A DNA stretch of 64,000 nt. Source: JALUZX01 sp964561605. GTDB taxonomy: Bacteria; Planctomycetota; UBA1135; JALUZX01. Of the stretch, positions 9,493-18,029 are shown one piece after another. The stretch is taken from positions 26,268-90,267 of the forward strand of contig CAZLQD010000017.1 in assembly GCA_964561605.1 (NCBI GenBank). The letters are read 5' to 3'. Below the pieces are notes generated by a model that searched no databases, had not been told where the DNA came from, and saw only the letters and a program-made list of their open reading frames with translations. How positions within the stretch are numbered: position 1 is the first letter of the stretch; every line of letters starts with the position of its first letter. Both the position numbers and the translations under genes were made by a program.

Positions 9493-9872
9493 GGAAAAAC
9501 CTTTTCAATTGGATCTGTCCAGGTCTGTCCGGGTCCCAGGGACCCCTTCGGGGGCTGGAGTGGGCAAGTTTACTCCTTTCCCTCCCTGGATCACCCCGTG
9601 GAAAGAGCCGGTCCCATGAGTTGGATCGGGGTGCTTCCTCGGGGCCTTCCCGCGGATTGCATTGGGCGATCGGTTCGAAAAGTGGCCAGGAGCTTGGTCG
9701 ATACTCCTCAAAGAGGACTGTCGGGCTGGACAAAGTCTTCGGAAACGGGAAAATGGCCGCCGTGAAGGTCCGCATCCCCCGGTCCCACTCGCTTTTTCCG
9801 GGTTCTGTCCCTTCTTTTTGGGCAAGACTTTCTTTTTCCCTCCGGAACTTTCATTCGTGATTTTTATGCAAG
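9493..9872. other. Divergent intergenic region between propeller operon and kinase
   Basis: This 380-base gap must hold the promoters of both flanking units. I see no convincing -35/-10 pair. Near the propeller gene there is a perfect 7-base inverted repeat, GGGTCCC a GGGACCC (9531-9545), overlapping a small CCCC-TTCG-GGGG tetraloop hairpin (9543-9554). Both would sit in the 5' leader of the minus-strand transcript, 39-62 bases before its ATG. The sequence TCTGTCC occurs twice 10 bases apart (9514-9530). The end nearest the kinase is noticeably richer in A/T. Confidence 0.4.
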
Positions 9873-12800
9873 ATGAAACCTGACAGGGAAGTGCCTCCTT
9901 CCGGGGAAGAGAATTCCCGGGCCACCGGCCCTGCAAGGGGAGAGAAGGATTTTCCTTCTGGTCCGGAGGAGAGGGCCTTCCAGCTCTTTCTCTCCCTGAG
10001 GGAGGAGGGAAGGGCTCCCGACCCGGAGGAGTTCTGCCGGTCCCACCCCGAGGCAGGCCCGGGGCTTCTCCGGCGGATCGAGGATTTCCTCTTCGTCGCC
10101 GAGGGACTCAGGCCCACATCCCCTCCACCCTCCGGGCCTCCGCCGCCGCCCGGGAGGGAGGATCTCCCCGAGCGGATCGGTCCTTTCCGGGTGGTCCGGC
10201 TCCTCGGGGAAGGGGGGATGGGGATGGTCTTCCTGGTGGAGCAGGAAAAGCCCGTGAGGCGAAGGGCGGCCCTCAAGTTGGTCCGGGGGCAGAGGGCCAG
10301 CAGGCGCATACTCCTTCGTTTCCAGGCGGAAGAGCAGGCCCTGGTCCTGCTGGAACACCCGGGAATCGCCCGCTTCCTCGAGGCCGGCCAGACCCGGGAT
10401 GGGATCCCCTACTTCCTGATGGAGTACGTGGAGGGGAAAAACATCCGGGAGTATTGCGAATCGAGAAGGCTCGGCCTGGAGGAGCGGATCCGGTTGTTCC
10501 GGAAGGTCTGCGCCGCCGTCCAGCACGCCCACCAGAGGGGGATCCTCCACAGGGACTTGAAGCCGGGGAACATCCTGGTCACCGAGAGTGGAGGTGAGGC
10601 CCAGCCCAAGGTCATCGACTTCGGCCTTGCCCGTGCCTTGGGAGAACCTCTCGTAGAAGGCCCGGAATACTCTCTTCCGGACCAGTTCCTGGGAACTCCG
10701 GAGTACATGTCGCCCGAGCAGGCGGGCTTCAAGGGCCGGGACGTGGACGTCCGGACCGACGTGTATTCCCTGGGGGTCATCCTCTACGAACTCCTCACGG
10801 GGGAGCTCCCTTACGAAGGAGGGAATTTTCGGGATCTCAGCCTCGTGGACATCCAGAGGAAGATCTTCGAGGAGGATCCTCCCCGGCCGAGTTCCCGGGT
10901 CTCCAAGCTCTCGAATGAAAGGGCCCCGGCCTGCGGCCTGGACTCCAGAGCCCTGGCCCGGCGGCTCAGGGGAGACCTGGACTGGATCCTCATGAAGGCC
11001 CTGGAGAAGGACCGGGAGCGTCGCTATCCCTCGGCCGGGGATCTGGGGGACGACCTGGGGCGGTATCTCCGGAAGGAGCCCGTCCGGGCCAGGCCTCCGT
11101 CCTTCGTCTATTTGACCGGGAAGTTTCTCCGTAAGCACGGCCTCCTGGCAGGAGCCGCCGCCCTGGCCTTGGGGGGGATCCTCGTGGGGCTGGTCCTGGC
11201 CCTCAGGGAAGCGAAGGCCGAGCGGGAGGCCCGGAAGAACCTGGAGGCGGTCCTCTCCTTCACGCAGAAGGCCATCCGCACCGTGGAGAATGTGGCCCAG
11301 GTCGTTGAGACGCCCAAGGGGGAGGACCGGGCCTTTTGCTGGTCCGAGGATTTCGAGAGGGAGGAGTACAAAAAGAGACTCGGGGACAAGGAGGGGGTCC
11401 CCTTCCCCTTCTCCCTCGAGGAAGAGGGGTCTCCCTGGAAGCTGGCTGTGGAGAGGAAGAACTGGGACGAGGGCAGATCCCTGCTCGTCCCTTCACCCAA
11501 GGAGAGCGGCCTTTGCCTGAAACTCTCGGGAATGCTGGACCATCCCGACGCAACCGTCCTGGCCCATCCCGTCGATCCCAGGAACCTCTCCTATTATTCC
11601 GATTTCGTCGTGGAATTCCGGATAAAGACCCCGAATTCGGCTTTCTGTCGTTCGAACGGGGAAGTTGGTTCGATGGGGAACGTCGACTTGGCCACAGGCC
11701 CCTTCTGGGGTGACGACCCGGTGGGGCTCTTCAGGGTGATGGGCGATGGATCGGTGAGATCCTATGTGGGCGAGGAAGGTTCCATACGATTCGAGAGAGA
11801 GGAGAAAAAGAGGGGAGAGAAGAAAATCCAATTCCCCTACGAGACCGACTGCTTTCACAAGGTCTGGATCCGGTACAGGCGGGTTTCGCCGAAAAGGGTT
11901 GAAACGACCATCCTGGTCCCCGGGAAATTCAGGGCTTGGGTGGAAAGGCCGGCCTGCGGATGGGAGGACCGCCTGACCTGGCTTCTCTTTTCCTCGGGGG
12001 ACAAGGATTCATATTTCGATGATATACGGGTCACAAGGATCTCTCGTCCCGGCGCGTGGAGGAAGAATCCCTCGAACGGGCGGTTCTACGGCCTCACCCC
12101 GGAGCCCGTGACCTGGCTCGAGGCGGACTCCCTTGCAAGGGCCTGGGGCGGGAGGCTGGTCCCGGCGAAGACACCGAACCTGGAAAGGTGGATCCAGGCG
12201 AATTTCGGCACCTGCGACCTCTGGATCGGCCTCTCCCGGAAGAGTGAGCGTTCCCCCTGGGTCTGGAGCGACGGATCCCGGCTTCGTCGGGGTTTCCCGT
12301 GGCTCGAGGGGGGAGAGGGAGAGGGCGGGAAGGGCCTCTTCGCCTATATGGCGGCTTCCGGGGCGGAGGAGAAGGGGGTGGGGAGCCGGGTCGGCCCGCC
12401 TGCCTTCCGCCTGGGCGGGGCCGACGGGAAGAGGAAGCTGCCGGGGGTCGTGGAGATGGGAAGAGAGTATCCGCTAGAGGCTTCCGGCGTGGTTCGGGCG
12501 AGGGGGTGGAGATTCTCCTCGGGGCGGGCGCCCAGGCTCTTCTGCTCTCGCCCCCCCGAGAAGGGGAGGGAGATGGAGTTCCTCCTCCACCCGGGGGAGG
12601 CCTCCCGGGGGGGTGAGCCCTCGGCCTTCCTCCTCGCTGGACGAAGAGAACGCTTCATGGACCTGGGTATCCTGGCGGGAAGGGCCTGTCCTTTCCTGAT
12701 CGAGCCCGAGGGGATCTGGCGGTTCCGGTCCGTTGCGGAACATCCCGGATTCCTGGCCCTTCGTTTGCCCTGGAAGGAGTGGAAGAGGTTTTCTGCAGGG

Positions 12801-14474
12801 GAGTTCTATTGCCAGGCCTTTCTGTCGGGGCCGGAAGGATCGGAGCCGGCCTTCTCCGATATCCTCCGTCTCAGGAAAGGAATCCCCCCTCCCAGGGGGT
12901 CTCTCTCCTGGGCGGCATCGATCGGGTTCTGTCCCTTCTCCGAGGATCCTCGCCTGGGGAGATGCCGGGTCCTTCCCTCGGGGGAAGTCCTGATCTGCGG
13001 AACCTTCCGGAAGGAGATGCAGTGTCCCCCGGGTATGGGGTGGGACCAGGAGATCCAAGGGATCTCCACCTTCCACGCCAGGGAGGGGAAAGGCTTCTTC
13101 CTGGCCAAGATCGGCCCCCTGGGGGTCCTCCGGTGGATCCGGTGCTGGAAAGGGTGGGAGAAATGCCGGGAAGGAGAAGGCCGGGACGGGGGGAAGGGCG
13201 GGGAAGGGAGGAAGAAGAGGGCGGAGGTGGAGAGAGAGGAGAATTCGCTTTGCCTCCTGGATGGAGGGGCTACGGCCCTGGCGGCCTGGTGCCTGGAGGG
13301 GCGGGGAATCTCCCTGGTCGAATACGATACGAGGAATGGAAAGCGGAAGGGCCGGGAGCAGGCCGTGGGAGAGGGAGACAGGGTCCTGGAGGTCGTCCTC
13401 TCCTCCTGGAACGAAAGCGGGGGGGCCCCGGAAAGGGATGGCTTCCTCATGGCCGGAGTCTTCCAGGGGCGTCTCTCCTTGAAGACCCTGAGCGGGCCCG
13501 TCCGTTTCGAGGAAAAGGACGGCCAGGGCCTCTTCCTGGCGGGTGGAGACGGGAAAGGAAGGCTCACTTGGGCCAGGAGGGTGGCTCGAGTCCGGGGAAA
13601 CCTGGACCTGGCGGGGCTGGCCTCCATGCCGGACGGTTCGGCCGCCTTGGCCGGGAATTTCAAGGGAAGGATCGTTCTCGGGAAGGGGGAAAGAGAATTC
13701 CTGAGTTCGTGCAAGGGGGGAAATTCCCTGGAAACCGGGAATTCGGGCAAGATCCTGGAGAGGACCTGGGACATTTTTCTGGCGAGGTTTTCGGAGAAGG
13801 GGGATTACCTCTGGGGCCACAAGGGGGGAGGGGGGGAAGGAAACAGCAAGGTCCACGCCCTGAAGGCCGGGGGAGAGGGCTCTCTCTGGCTCGCGGGCGG
13901 CATTCTGCACAACAACATCTTCTGGCTGGACGACAAGATCGAGAAGGCGACGGTGCCCGGCACTTTACAGTTGGGGAGCGGAGGAGGGAGCAACATCTTC
14001 CTTCTCAAAATCTCTCCCGGGGGGGAGACCGAATGGGGTGTGCGTTGTCAGACCCTGGGAGGGGAGAACGTGGGAGTGGACCTGGCCCTTCTGGAGGAAG
14101 GGGGAAAGGTCCGGGCGGTATACCTCACAGGCTTCTTCGATAAACTCACTTCCTTCGCTTTTGTGCCTGTCAGGATCGGAGGGGAGATCCTGTCCTGTTC
14201 CAAACTGCCATACGCCCTTTCTCTCCGTCCTACAGGGGGGGAAGGGAGGAAGGACATGTGCCTGGCCTGCTTCGAAGGAAATACGGGGAAAATCCTATGG
14301 GCCACCCAGGCGGGAGGGATCATGGACGATGGGGGCAAGAAGGTGGTCGTCCTCCCAGACGGTTCCCCCCTGGTGTTCGGTTCCTTCACAGGCCCCGCTA
14401 CCTTCGGCCTTGGCGAGCTGAACCAGACCGTCCTGGTTCTGGGGAACTTCTTCGTGGCCCGGTTCAGGAAGTAG
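9873..14474 (+). CDS. Transmembrane Ser/Thr protein kinase with lectin-like and propeller outer domain
   Basis: A 1533-residue PknB-type receptor kinase. The kinase domain spans about residues 102-395: P-loop LGEGGMG (111-117), Lys135 in AALKL, catalytic HRDLKPGN (226-233), DFGLA (249-253) and the APE-equivalent GTPEYMSPEQA (274-284), so it should be active. A short Pro-rich N-terminus precedes it. One membrane helix (about 423-444, GLLAGAAALALGGILVGL) places the rest outside. The outer part has an unassigned beta-rich segment (about 480-720), a C-type-lectin-like stretch (about 727-800, with LEADSLARAWGGRLVPAK and DLWIGLSRK), and a propeller (about 1010-1533) with repeats such as GEVLICGTF, GSAALAGNFKGRIVLG and GSPLVFGSFTGPATFG. 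The ATG has only a weak ribosome site. Ligand and target are unknown; the lectin part hints at glycan sensing. Confidence 0.92.
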   Translation: MKPDREVPPSGEENSRATGPARGEKDFPSGPEERAFQLFLSLREEGRAPDPEEFCRSHPEAGPGLLRRIEDFLFVAEGLRPTSPPPSGPPPPPGREDLPERIGPFRVVRLLGEGGMGMVFLVEQEKPVRRRAALKLVRGQRASRRILLRFQAEEQALVLLEHPGIARFLEAGQTRDGIPYFLMEYVEGKNIREYCESRRLGLEERIRLFRKVCAAVQHAHQRGILHRDLKPGNILVTESGGEAQPKVIDFGLARALGEPLVEGPEYSLPDQFLGTPEYMSPEQAGFKGRDVDVRTDVYSLGVILYELLTGELPYEGGNFRDLSLVDIQRKIFEEDPPRPSSRVSKLSNERAPACGLDSRALARRLRGDLDWILMKALEKDRERRYPSAGDLGDDLGRYLRKEPVRARPPSFVYLTGKFLRKHGLLAGAAALALGGILVGLVLALREAKAEREARKNLEAVLSFTQKAIRTVENVAQVVETPKGEDRAFCWSEDFEREEYKKRLGDKEGVPFPFSLEEEGSPWKLAVERKNWDEGRSLLVPSPKESGLCLKLSGMLDHPDATVLAHPVDPRNLSYYSDFVVEFRIKTPNSAFCRSNGEVGSMGNVDLATGPFWGDDPVGLFRVMGDGSVRSYVGEEGSIRFEREEKKRGEKKIQFPYETDCFHKVWIRYRRVSPKRVETTILVPGKFRAWVERPACGWEDRLTWLLFSSGDKDSYFDDIRVTRISRPGAWRKNPSNGRFYGLTPEPVTWLEADSLARAWGGRLVPAKTPNLERWIQANFGTCDLWIGLSRKSERSPWVWSDGSRLRRGFPWLEGGEGEGGKGLFAYMAASGAEEKGVGSRVGPPAFRLGGADGKRKLPGVVEMGREYPLEASGVVRARGWRFSSGRAPRLFCSRPPEKGREMEFLLHPGEASRGGEPSAFLLAGRRERFMDLGILAGRACPFLIEPEGIWRFRSVAEHPGFLALRLPWKEWKRFSAGEFYCQAFLSGPEGSEPAFSDILRLRKGIPPPRGSLSWAASIGFCPFSEDPRLGRCRVLPSGEVLICGTFRKEMQCPPGMGWDQEIQGISTFHAREGKGFFLAKIGPLGVLRWIRCWKGWEKCREGEGRDGGKGGEGRKKRAEVEREENSLCLLDGGATALAAWCLEGRGISLVEYDTRNGKRKGREQAVGEGDRVLEVVLSSWNESGGAPERDGFLMAGVFQGRLSLKTLSGPVRFEEKDGQGLFLAGGDGKGRLTWARRVARVRGNLDLAGLASMPDGSAALAGNFKGRIVLGKGEREFLSSCKGGNSLETGNSGKILERTWDIFLARFSEKGDYLWGHKGGGGEGNSKVHALKAGGEGSLWLAGGILHNNIFWLDDKIEKATVPGTLQLGSGGGSNIFLLKISPGGETEWGVRCQTLGGENVGVDLALLEEGGKVRAVYLTGFFDKLTSFAFVPVRIGGEILSCSKLPYALSLRPTGGEGRKDMCLACFEGNTGKILWATQAGGIMDDGGKKVVVLPDGSPLVFGSFTGPATFGLGELNQTVLVLGNFFVARFRK

Positions 14475-14480
14475 GGCCTT

Positions 14481-14559
14481 TAGCCCCTGCCGATGTCATC
14501 GTTGGCCCCTGCCCTGTTTCCTCGTTAGCCCCTGCCCGATTTTCTCGTTAGCCCCTGCC
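14481..14559. repeat. Four tandem copies of a TAGCCCCTGCC unit, 22-23 base period
   Basis: Just after the kinase stop the 11-base core TAGCCCCTGCC recurs at 14481, 14503 (as TGGCCCCTGCC), 14526 and 14549. Spacers of 11-12 bases include CGTT or TCGTT before each later copy. The array ends directly at a long hairpin. It does not encode a plausible peptide and is too short in repeat and spacer for CRISPR. It could be an intergenic repeat family, a protein-binding array or part of a transcript 3' end. Confidence 0.7.
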
Positions 14560-14561
14560 GG

Positions 14562-14597
14562 CGGGTATGTGCGGCCCGAAGGGCCGCAACATGCCCG
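14562..14597. repeat. Long hairpin after the tandem repeats
   Basis: Bases 14562-14577 pair with 14581-14597 to make a stem of 16 pairs with one bulged A (14588) and a GAA loop; the core is GCGGCCC-GAA-GGGCCGC. One pair (T14566 with G14593) is a wobble. There is no T-run on either side, so it is not a textbook intrinsic terminator, although it could end the kinase transcript or be a palindromic dispersed repeat joined to the tandem array. Confidence 0.65.
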
Positions 14598-14745
14598 ACG
14601 TCAGGGGAGTGGGTGGGATTTCGAAGTGTTCTTTGTGGCGCTGTGGATGTTGGAGCCGCTCCCCGGGCGTCCCGAAAAGAGTCAATCTCCGGCTCCAGGG
14701 TGTCGATAAAGGCCGGGAGGGGACGAAGGGGGGGAGGTTGCAGGC

Positions 14746-15819
14746 TTGGCCCGGATGGGCGTGGTCATGGCGGTCCGGGATGGGGCCCCCTTCGTGGGGG
14801 AGGCGGTGGAGTCCGTCCTTTCCCAGACCTTCCGGGACTGGGAGATGGTCGTCGTGGACGACGGTTCCTCCGATGATACGGCCCAGGTCCTTTCGGTTTT
14901 CCGTGACCCCAGGATCCGGGTCCTCCGGACGGAAGGAGTGGGCCGGCCCGCCGCTAGGAACCTGGCTCTCCAAGCCTTGGATACCCCCTGGATCGCCGTC
15001 CTGGACGGAGACGACAGGATGGCTCCCCACCGGCTGGAAAGGCAGGGGGCCTTCCTCTCCGAGCACCCTGAGGTGGACGTCCTTGCCACGGCGGTGATCC
15101 TGGTCGACCCGGAAGGAAGGGCCGCCGGGAGGATCCTCCCTCCTCCCTCCCACGAGGAGATCCTCCGGCGCCTTCCCAAGGGCAATTGCCTTCCCCATCC
15201 CTCCTCAGTGATCCGGTCGGAGGCCCTCCGCCGTGCCGGGGGCTACAGGGAGCTCTTTCCCTACTCCCAGGACTACGACCTCTGGCTCCGCCTGGCCGAG
15301 GGGGGGGCCCGGTTCGCCTCCCTGGAGGAGCCCCTTACGTTCTACCGGGTCCACCCGGGCTCGGCTTCGGTGGGCCGGCGGGAGATCCAGGAGGCCTACG
15401 CCTCCCTGGCCCGTCTCTGCCGTAGGGCAAGGCTCCGGGGCGAAAGGGAACCCCGCCCTTCTTCCCGGGAGGAGCTCTTCCGCCTCGCCCGGAGGGAAGG
15501 GGCCTTTCACCTGGCCTTGGGCCGGTGGCACTCCCGAAACGGTAGGTGGCGGGAGGGAACGGGGCACGCCCTGCTCGCCTTGCTCCTGGGCGGGTGGAGG
15601 GATGTCGAGACCTGGGCCTTCCTGGCCCTGGCCCTCCTTCCTCCCCCCCTACGAAGGGCCCTGCGGAGGGCCTCCGGAAAAGACGTGGAACCGACTTTCC
15701 CCTCGTCTTCCCCCCCCGGGGGAGGACCGGCGGAGGAAACCCATGAAAGCGAAGAAACCCATTCGGAAGATCTGCCTCGTCTACCCCAATCAGACCCCCC
15801 TGCCGCGGTGGTTCGATAA
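14746..15819 (+). CDS. GT2 family glycosyltransferase
   Basis: A 357-residue GT-A fold glycosyltransferase that transfers a sugar from a nucleotide donor to a growing glycan at the cytoplasmic membrane face. It shows the nucleotide-binding VVVDDGSSDDT, the DxD-like metal site AVLDGDDRM and the acceptor-side YSQDYDLWLRL, all in the first 220 residues. The C-terminal third is helical and ends in a Pro/Ser/Glu-rich tail. I chose the TTG at 14746 because GGGGAGG (14731-14737) is eight bases ahead; the ATG at 14755 is also possible. The last 77 bases overlap the radical SAM gene in another frame, so the tail may be dispensable. It opens a five-gene glycan cluster. Confidence 0.88.
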   Translation: MARMGVVMAVRDGAPFVGEAVESVLSQTFRDWEMVVVDDGSSDDTAQVLSVFRDPRIRVLRTEGVGRPAARNLALQALDTPWIAVLDGDDRMAPHRLERQGAFLSEHPEVDVLATAVILVDPEGRAAGRILPPPSHEEILRRLPKGNCLPHPSSVIRSEALRRAGGYRELFPYSQDYDLWLRLAEGGARFASLEEPLTFYRVHPGSASVGRREIQEAYASLARLCRRARLRGEREPRPSSREELFRLARREGAFHLALGRWHSRNGRWREGTGHALLALLLGGWRDVETWAFLALALLPPPLRRALRRASGKDVEPTFPSSSPPGGGPAEETHESEETHSEDLPRLPQSDPPAAVVR

Positions 15820-17122
15820 GGTCTCCAACATCCCAAAGGAGCCCGTCCTCCTGCCGCCCCTGGGACTTTTGTACGCGGCGGCCGCCACGAAAAGGGATGT
15901 GGCGGTCCTGGACAACAGGGTGGAGCGCCTGGGCCTGGAGGACCTGGTGGACAGGCTCTCCGGTTTCGACGCCGTAGGATTCTCGGGGACGATCTTCGAC
16001 GCGCGCCAGGCCGTGGACGCCGCCCGGTTCCTGGAGAAGGAAGGGATTCCCACGATCTACGGGGGACCGAATGCCACGGTGAACCCGGGCCTCTACAAGG
16101 GAGTCTTCTCGGCGGTCCTGAGGGGGGAGGCCGAAGAGACCCTGGACCCCCTCCTGGACGCCCTGGAATCTGGAAACCGTCCCGCCGAATACGAAGACGT
16201 GGAGGGCTCCTGGGTGGCCCGCTTCCCCTTCCGCGTGAAGGACCTGGACGCCGTTCCGGAGCCGGACCGGTCCCTGGTGGACATGGACCGGTATCTCCGC
16301 AGGGAGGAGACCTACCTGCCCGGCCTGGAGCCGGTGGACACGGTGGTCTCCTCCAGGGGGTGCCCGTACGACTGCACCTTCTGTTCCTCCAAGGTGATCT
16401 GGCAGAGGCGGTCCAGCTTCCGGTCTCCCGCCTCCGTGGCCTCGGAGATGCGCTCCATGGCCGAGGAGTACGGCTCCCGCGGCTTCTACTTCCGGGAGGA
16501 CAATTTCACCGTGAACAGGCGGCGTCTCCTGGAGATGTGCGACGCCCTGGAGCCCCTGGGGTTTCCCTGGGTCTGCGAATCCCGGGCGGATACTCTGGAC
16601 CGGGAAACGGTAAGGAGGATGCGGAAGGCCGGCTGCAGGGGAATCTGGTTCGGCGTGGAGTCCACCTCCAACGAAACGCTGAAGCGGATCAAGAAGAACA
16701 TCACCATCGAGGAGGTGAAGGAGACGGTCCGCCTCTGTCGCGAAGAGGGGATCCGGACGGGGGGCGGCTTCATCCTGGGCTTTCCACACGAGGGAAGGGC
16801 CGACCTGCTCCGGACGGTCCAGGAGAGCCGTGAGATCGGCCTGGACTTCGTCTTCTACAACCGGTGCTGGGCCATCCCCAAGTCGGCCCTCCACGACGAG
16901 ATCAAGGCCAAAGGCCTGGACCGGTACGAATTCGAGGGGATCGTCCTCCCGGACACGGAGTATCTCCACGCCGACGAGGTGACGGAGATCTACTGGAACG
17001 CCGTCACCTCCTGGAAGATGCGTCTGGCCGCCAAGGTCCTTCCCGTGCGGGTCGTCGAGACCCTGGACCGGGCGGCCTGCAAGGTCCTGGAGAGCCTGGG
17101 GAAGGGGGGAAGGCGTGGTTGA
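15743..17122 (+). CDS. B12-binding-type radical SAM protein
   Basis: A 459-residue class B-like radical SAM enzyme. Residues about 10-150 form a B12-binding-type Rossmann domain (PPLGLLYAAAA, FDAVGFSGTIFDARQA, GGPNATV); the classical DxHxxG cobalamin-ligand motif is absent, as in many of these proteins. The cluster motif CPYDCTFC gives Cys207, Cys211 and Cys214 for the 4Fe-4S cluster. The barrel continues with FYFREDNFTV and GGGFILGFPHEG. The ATG at 15743 has GGAGG six bases upstream and lies inside the preceding glycosyltransferase gene. Members of this family methylate or rearrange unactivated carbons; here the setting among glycosyltransferases and a flippase suggests modification of a sugar or lipid carrier, which is inference. 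Confidence 0.9.
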   Translation: MKAKKPIRKICLVYPNQTPLPRWFDKVSNIPKEPVLLPPLGLLYAAAATKRDVAVLDNRVERLGLEDLVDRLSGFDAVGFSGTIFDARQAVDAARFLEKEGIPTIYGGPNATVNPGLYKGVFSAVLRGEAEETLDPLLDALESGNRPAEYEDVEGSWVARFPFRVKDLDAVPEPDRSLVDMDRYLRREETYLPGLEPVDTVVSSRGCPYDCTFCSSKVIWQRRSSFRSPASVASEMRSMAEEYGSRGFYFREDNFTVNRRRLLEMCDALEPLGFPWVCESRADTLDRETVRRMRKAGCRGIWFGVESTSNETLKRIKKNITIEEVKETVRLCREEGIRTGGGFILGFPHEGRADLLRTVQESREIGLDFVFYNRCWAIPKSALHDEIKAKGLDRYEFEGIVLPDTEYLHADEVTEIYWNAVTSWKMRLAAKVLPVRVVETLDRAACKVLESLGKGGRRG

Positions 17123-18029
17123 GATCTCCATCCTGGTGCCGACTGCGGGGCGGCCCGGACCCCTGGAGCGGTGCCTCTCGGCCCTGGAGGCGGAGATCCT
17201 GGAAGGCACCGCCGACGTGGAGATCCTCACGGTCCACGCCCCGGGGGACGGTCCCTCGGTGGAGATGGTTCGCCGGAGGTTTCCCGGGATCCGTGTCCTG
17301 GAGGCGCCGGAGCGGAACCTGTCCCTCCAGCGCAACCTGGGCGCCCGGGCGGCGGAAGGGGGGATCCTGGTCTACATCGACGACGACGCCTGGCCGGCCC
17401 CCGGTTGGCTCCCGGCCCTGGCGGCGCCCTTCTCGAAGGCGGAGACCGCCGCCGCCTCTGGGCCTGTCCTCTCACCCGGGGGAGGGCTCCAGTTCGGGCC
17501 CATGGCCGTGACCCCTTCGGGCAGGCAGTTTCCCCTTCCCTCGGCGGAAGCCATCCCGCCGGGGGCCTGTCCCCTCCTGGCGGGGGGAAACCTGGCCGTC
17601 AGGAAATCGACCCTCTTCGAGGCGGGAGGATTCGACGAGAACTTCCGCTACCACCTGGACGACGCCGACCTCTGCATGAGGCTGGCTTCCCGGGGGGGGA
17701 AGCTGGTCTACCGGGAGGAGGCCCGTCTCTTCCACCAGCCCGCCGCCGGGCCGCACAGGAAGGGCCCCTTGGAGCGGGATTGGTTCACCATCACGGCGAA
17801 CAGCATCTATTTCGCCCTCCGCCACGGCGGCCTTCCCGGGGCGGCCTCCTCTCTGGCCCTGGCCCTTCCCAAGGCGGTCCGCCTGGTCGGATGGACCCTG
17901 AGGGGGCGGCTCGGCCCGGCGGCCCTGGCAAGGTCTCTTGCGGGCCAGGCCGCGGGAATTCCCGCCGGCCTGTGGAAGGGGCTCTTCCGTCGGCCCGTGC
18001 TTCCTCTGGGGGAGGGCGCCCGTGCCTGA
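17115..18029 (+). CDS. GT2 family glycosyltransferase
   Basis: A 304-residue GT-A glycosyltransferase. ISILVPTAGRPG opens the fold, YIDDDAWPAPGW carries the metal-binding acidic run, and GGFDENFRYHLDDADLCMRL is the acceptor and base region seen in GT2 enzymes with the ED/DD motif. The C-terminal 80 residues are hydrophobic and probably sit on or in the membrane. It starts with GTG at 17115, eight bases inside the radical SAM gene, so the two are translationally coupled. The sugar and acceptor cannot be deduced. Confidence 0.88.
   Translation: MVEISILVPTAGRPGPLERCLSALEAEILEGTADVEILTVHAPGDGPSVEMVRRRFPGIRVLEAPERNLSLQRNLGARAAEGGILVYIDDDAWPAPGWLPALAAPFSKAETAAASGPVLSPGGGLQFGPMAVTPSGRQFPLPSAEAIPPGACPLLAGGNLAVRKSTLFEAGGFDENFRYHLDDADLCMRLASRGGKLVYREEARLFHQPAAGPHRKGPLERDWFTITANSIYFALRHGGLPGAASSLALALPKAVRLVGWTLRGRLGPAALARSLAGQAAGIPAGLWKGLFRRPVLPLGEGARA

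Noticed and set aside
12474..13910. Long minus-strand frame opposite the kinase ectodomain
   Set aside because: The composition is typical of antisense shadow in GC-rich DNA, and the plus-strand kinase is continuous and well formed.
14481..14559. CRISPR array
   Set aside because: The repeat core is only 11 bases, spacers are 11-12 bases and similar to each other, and no cas gene is nearby.
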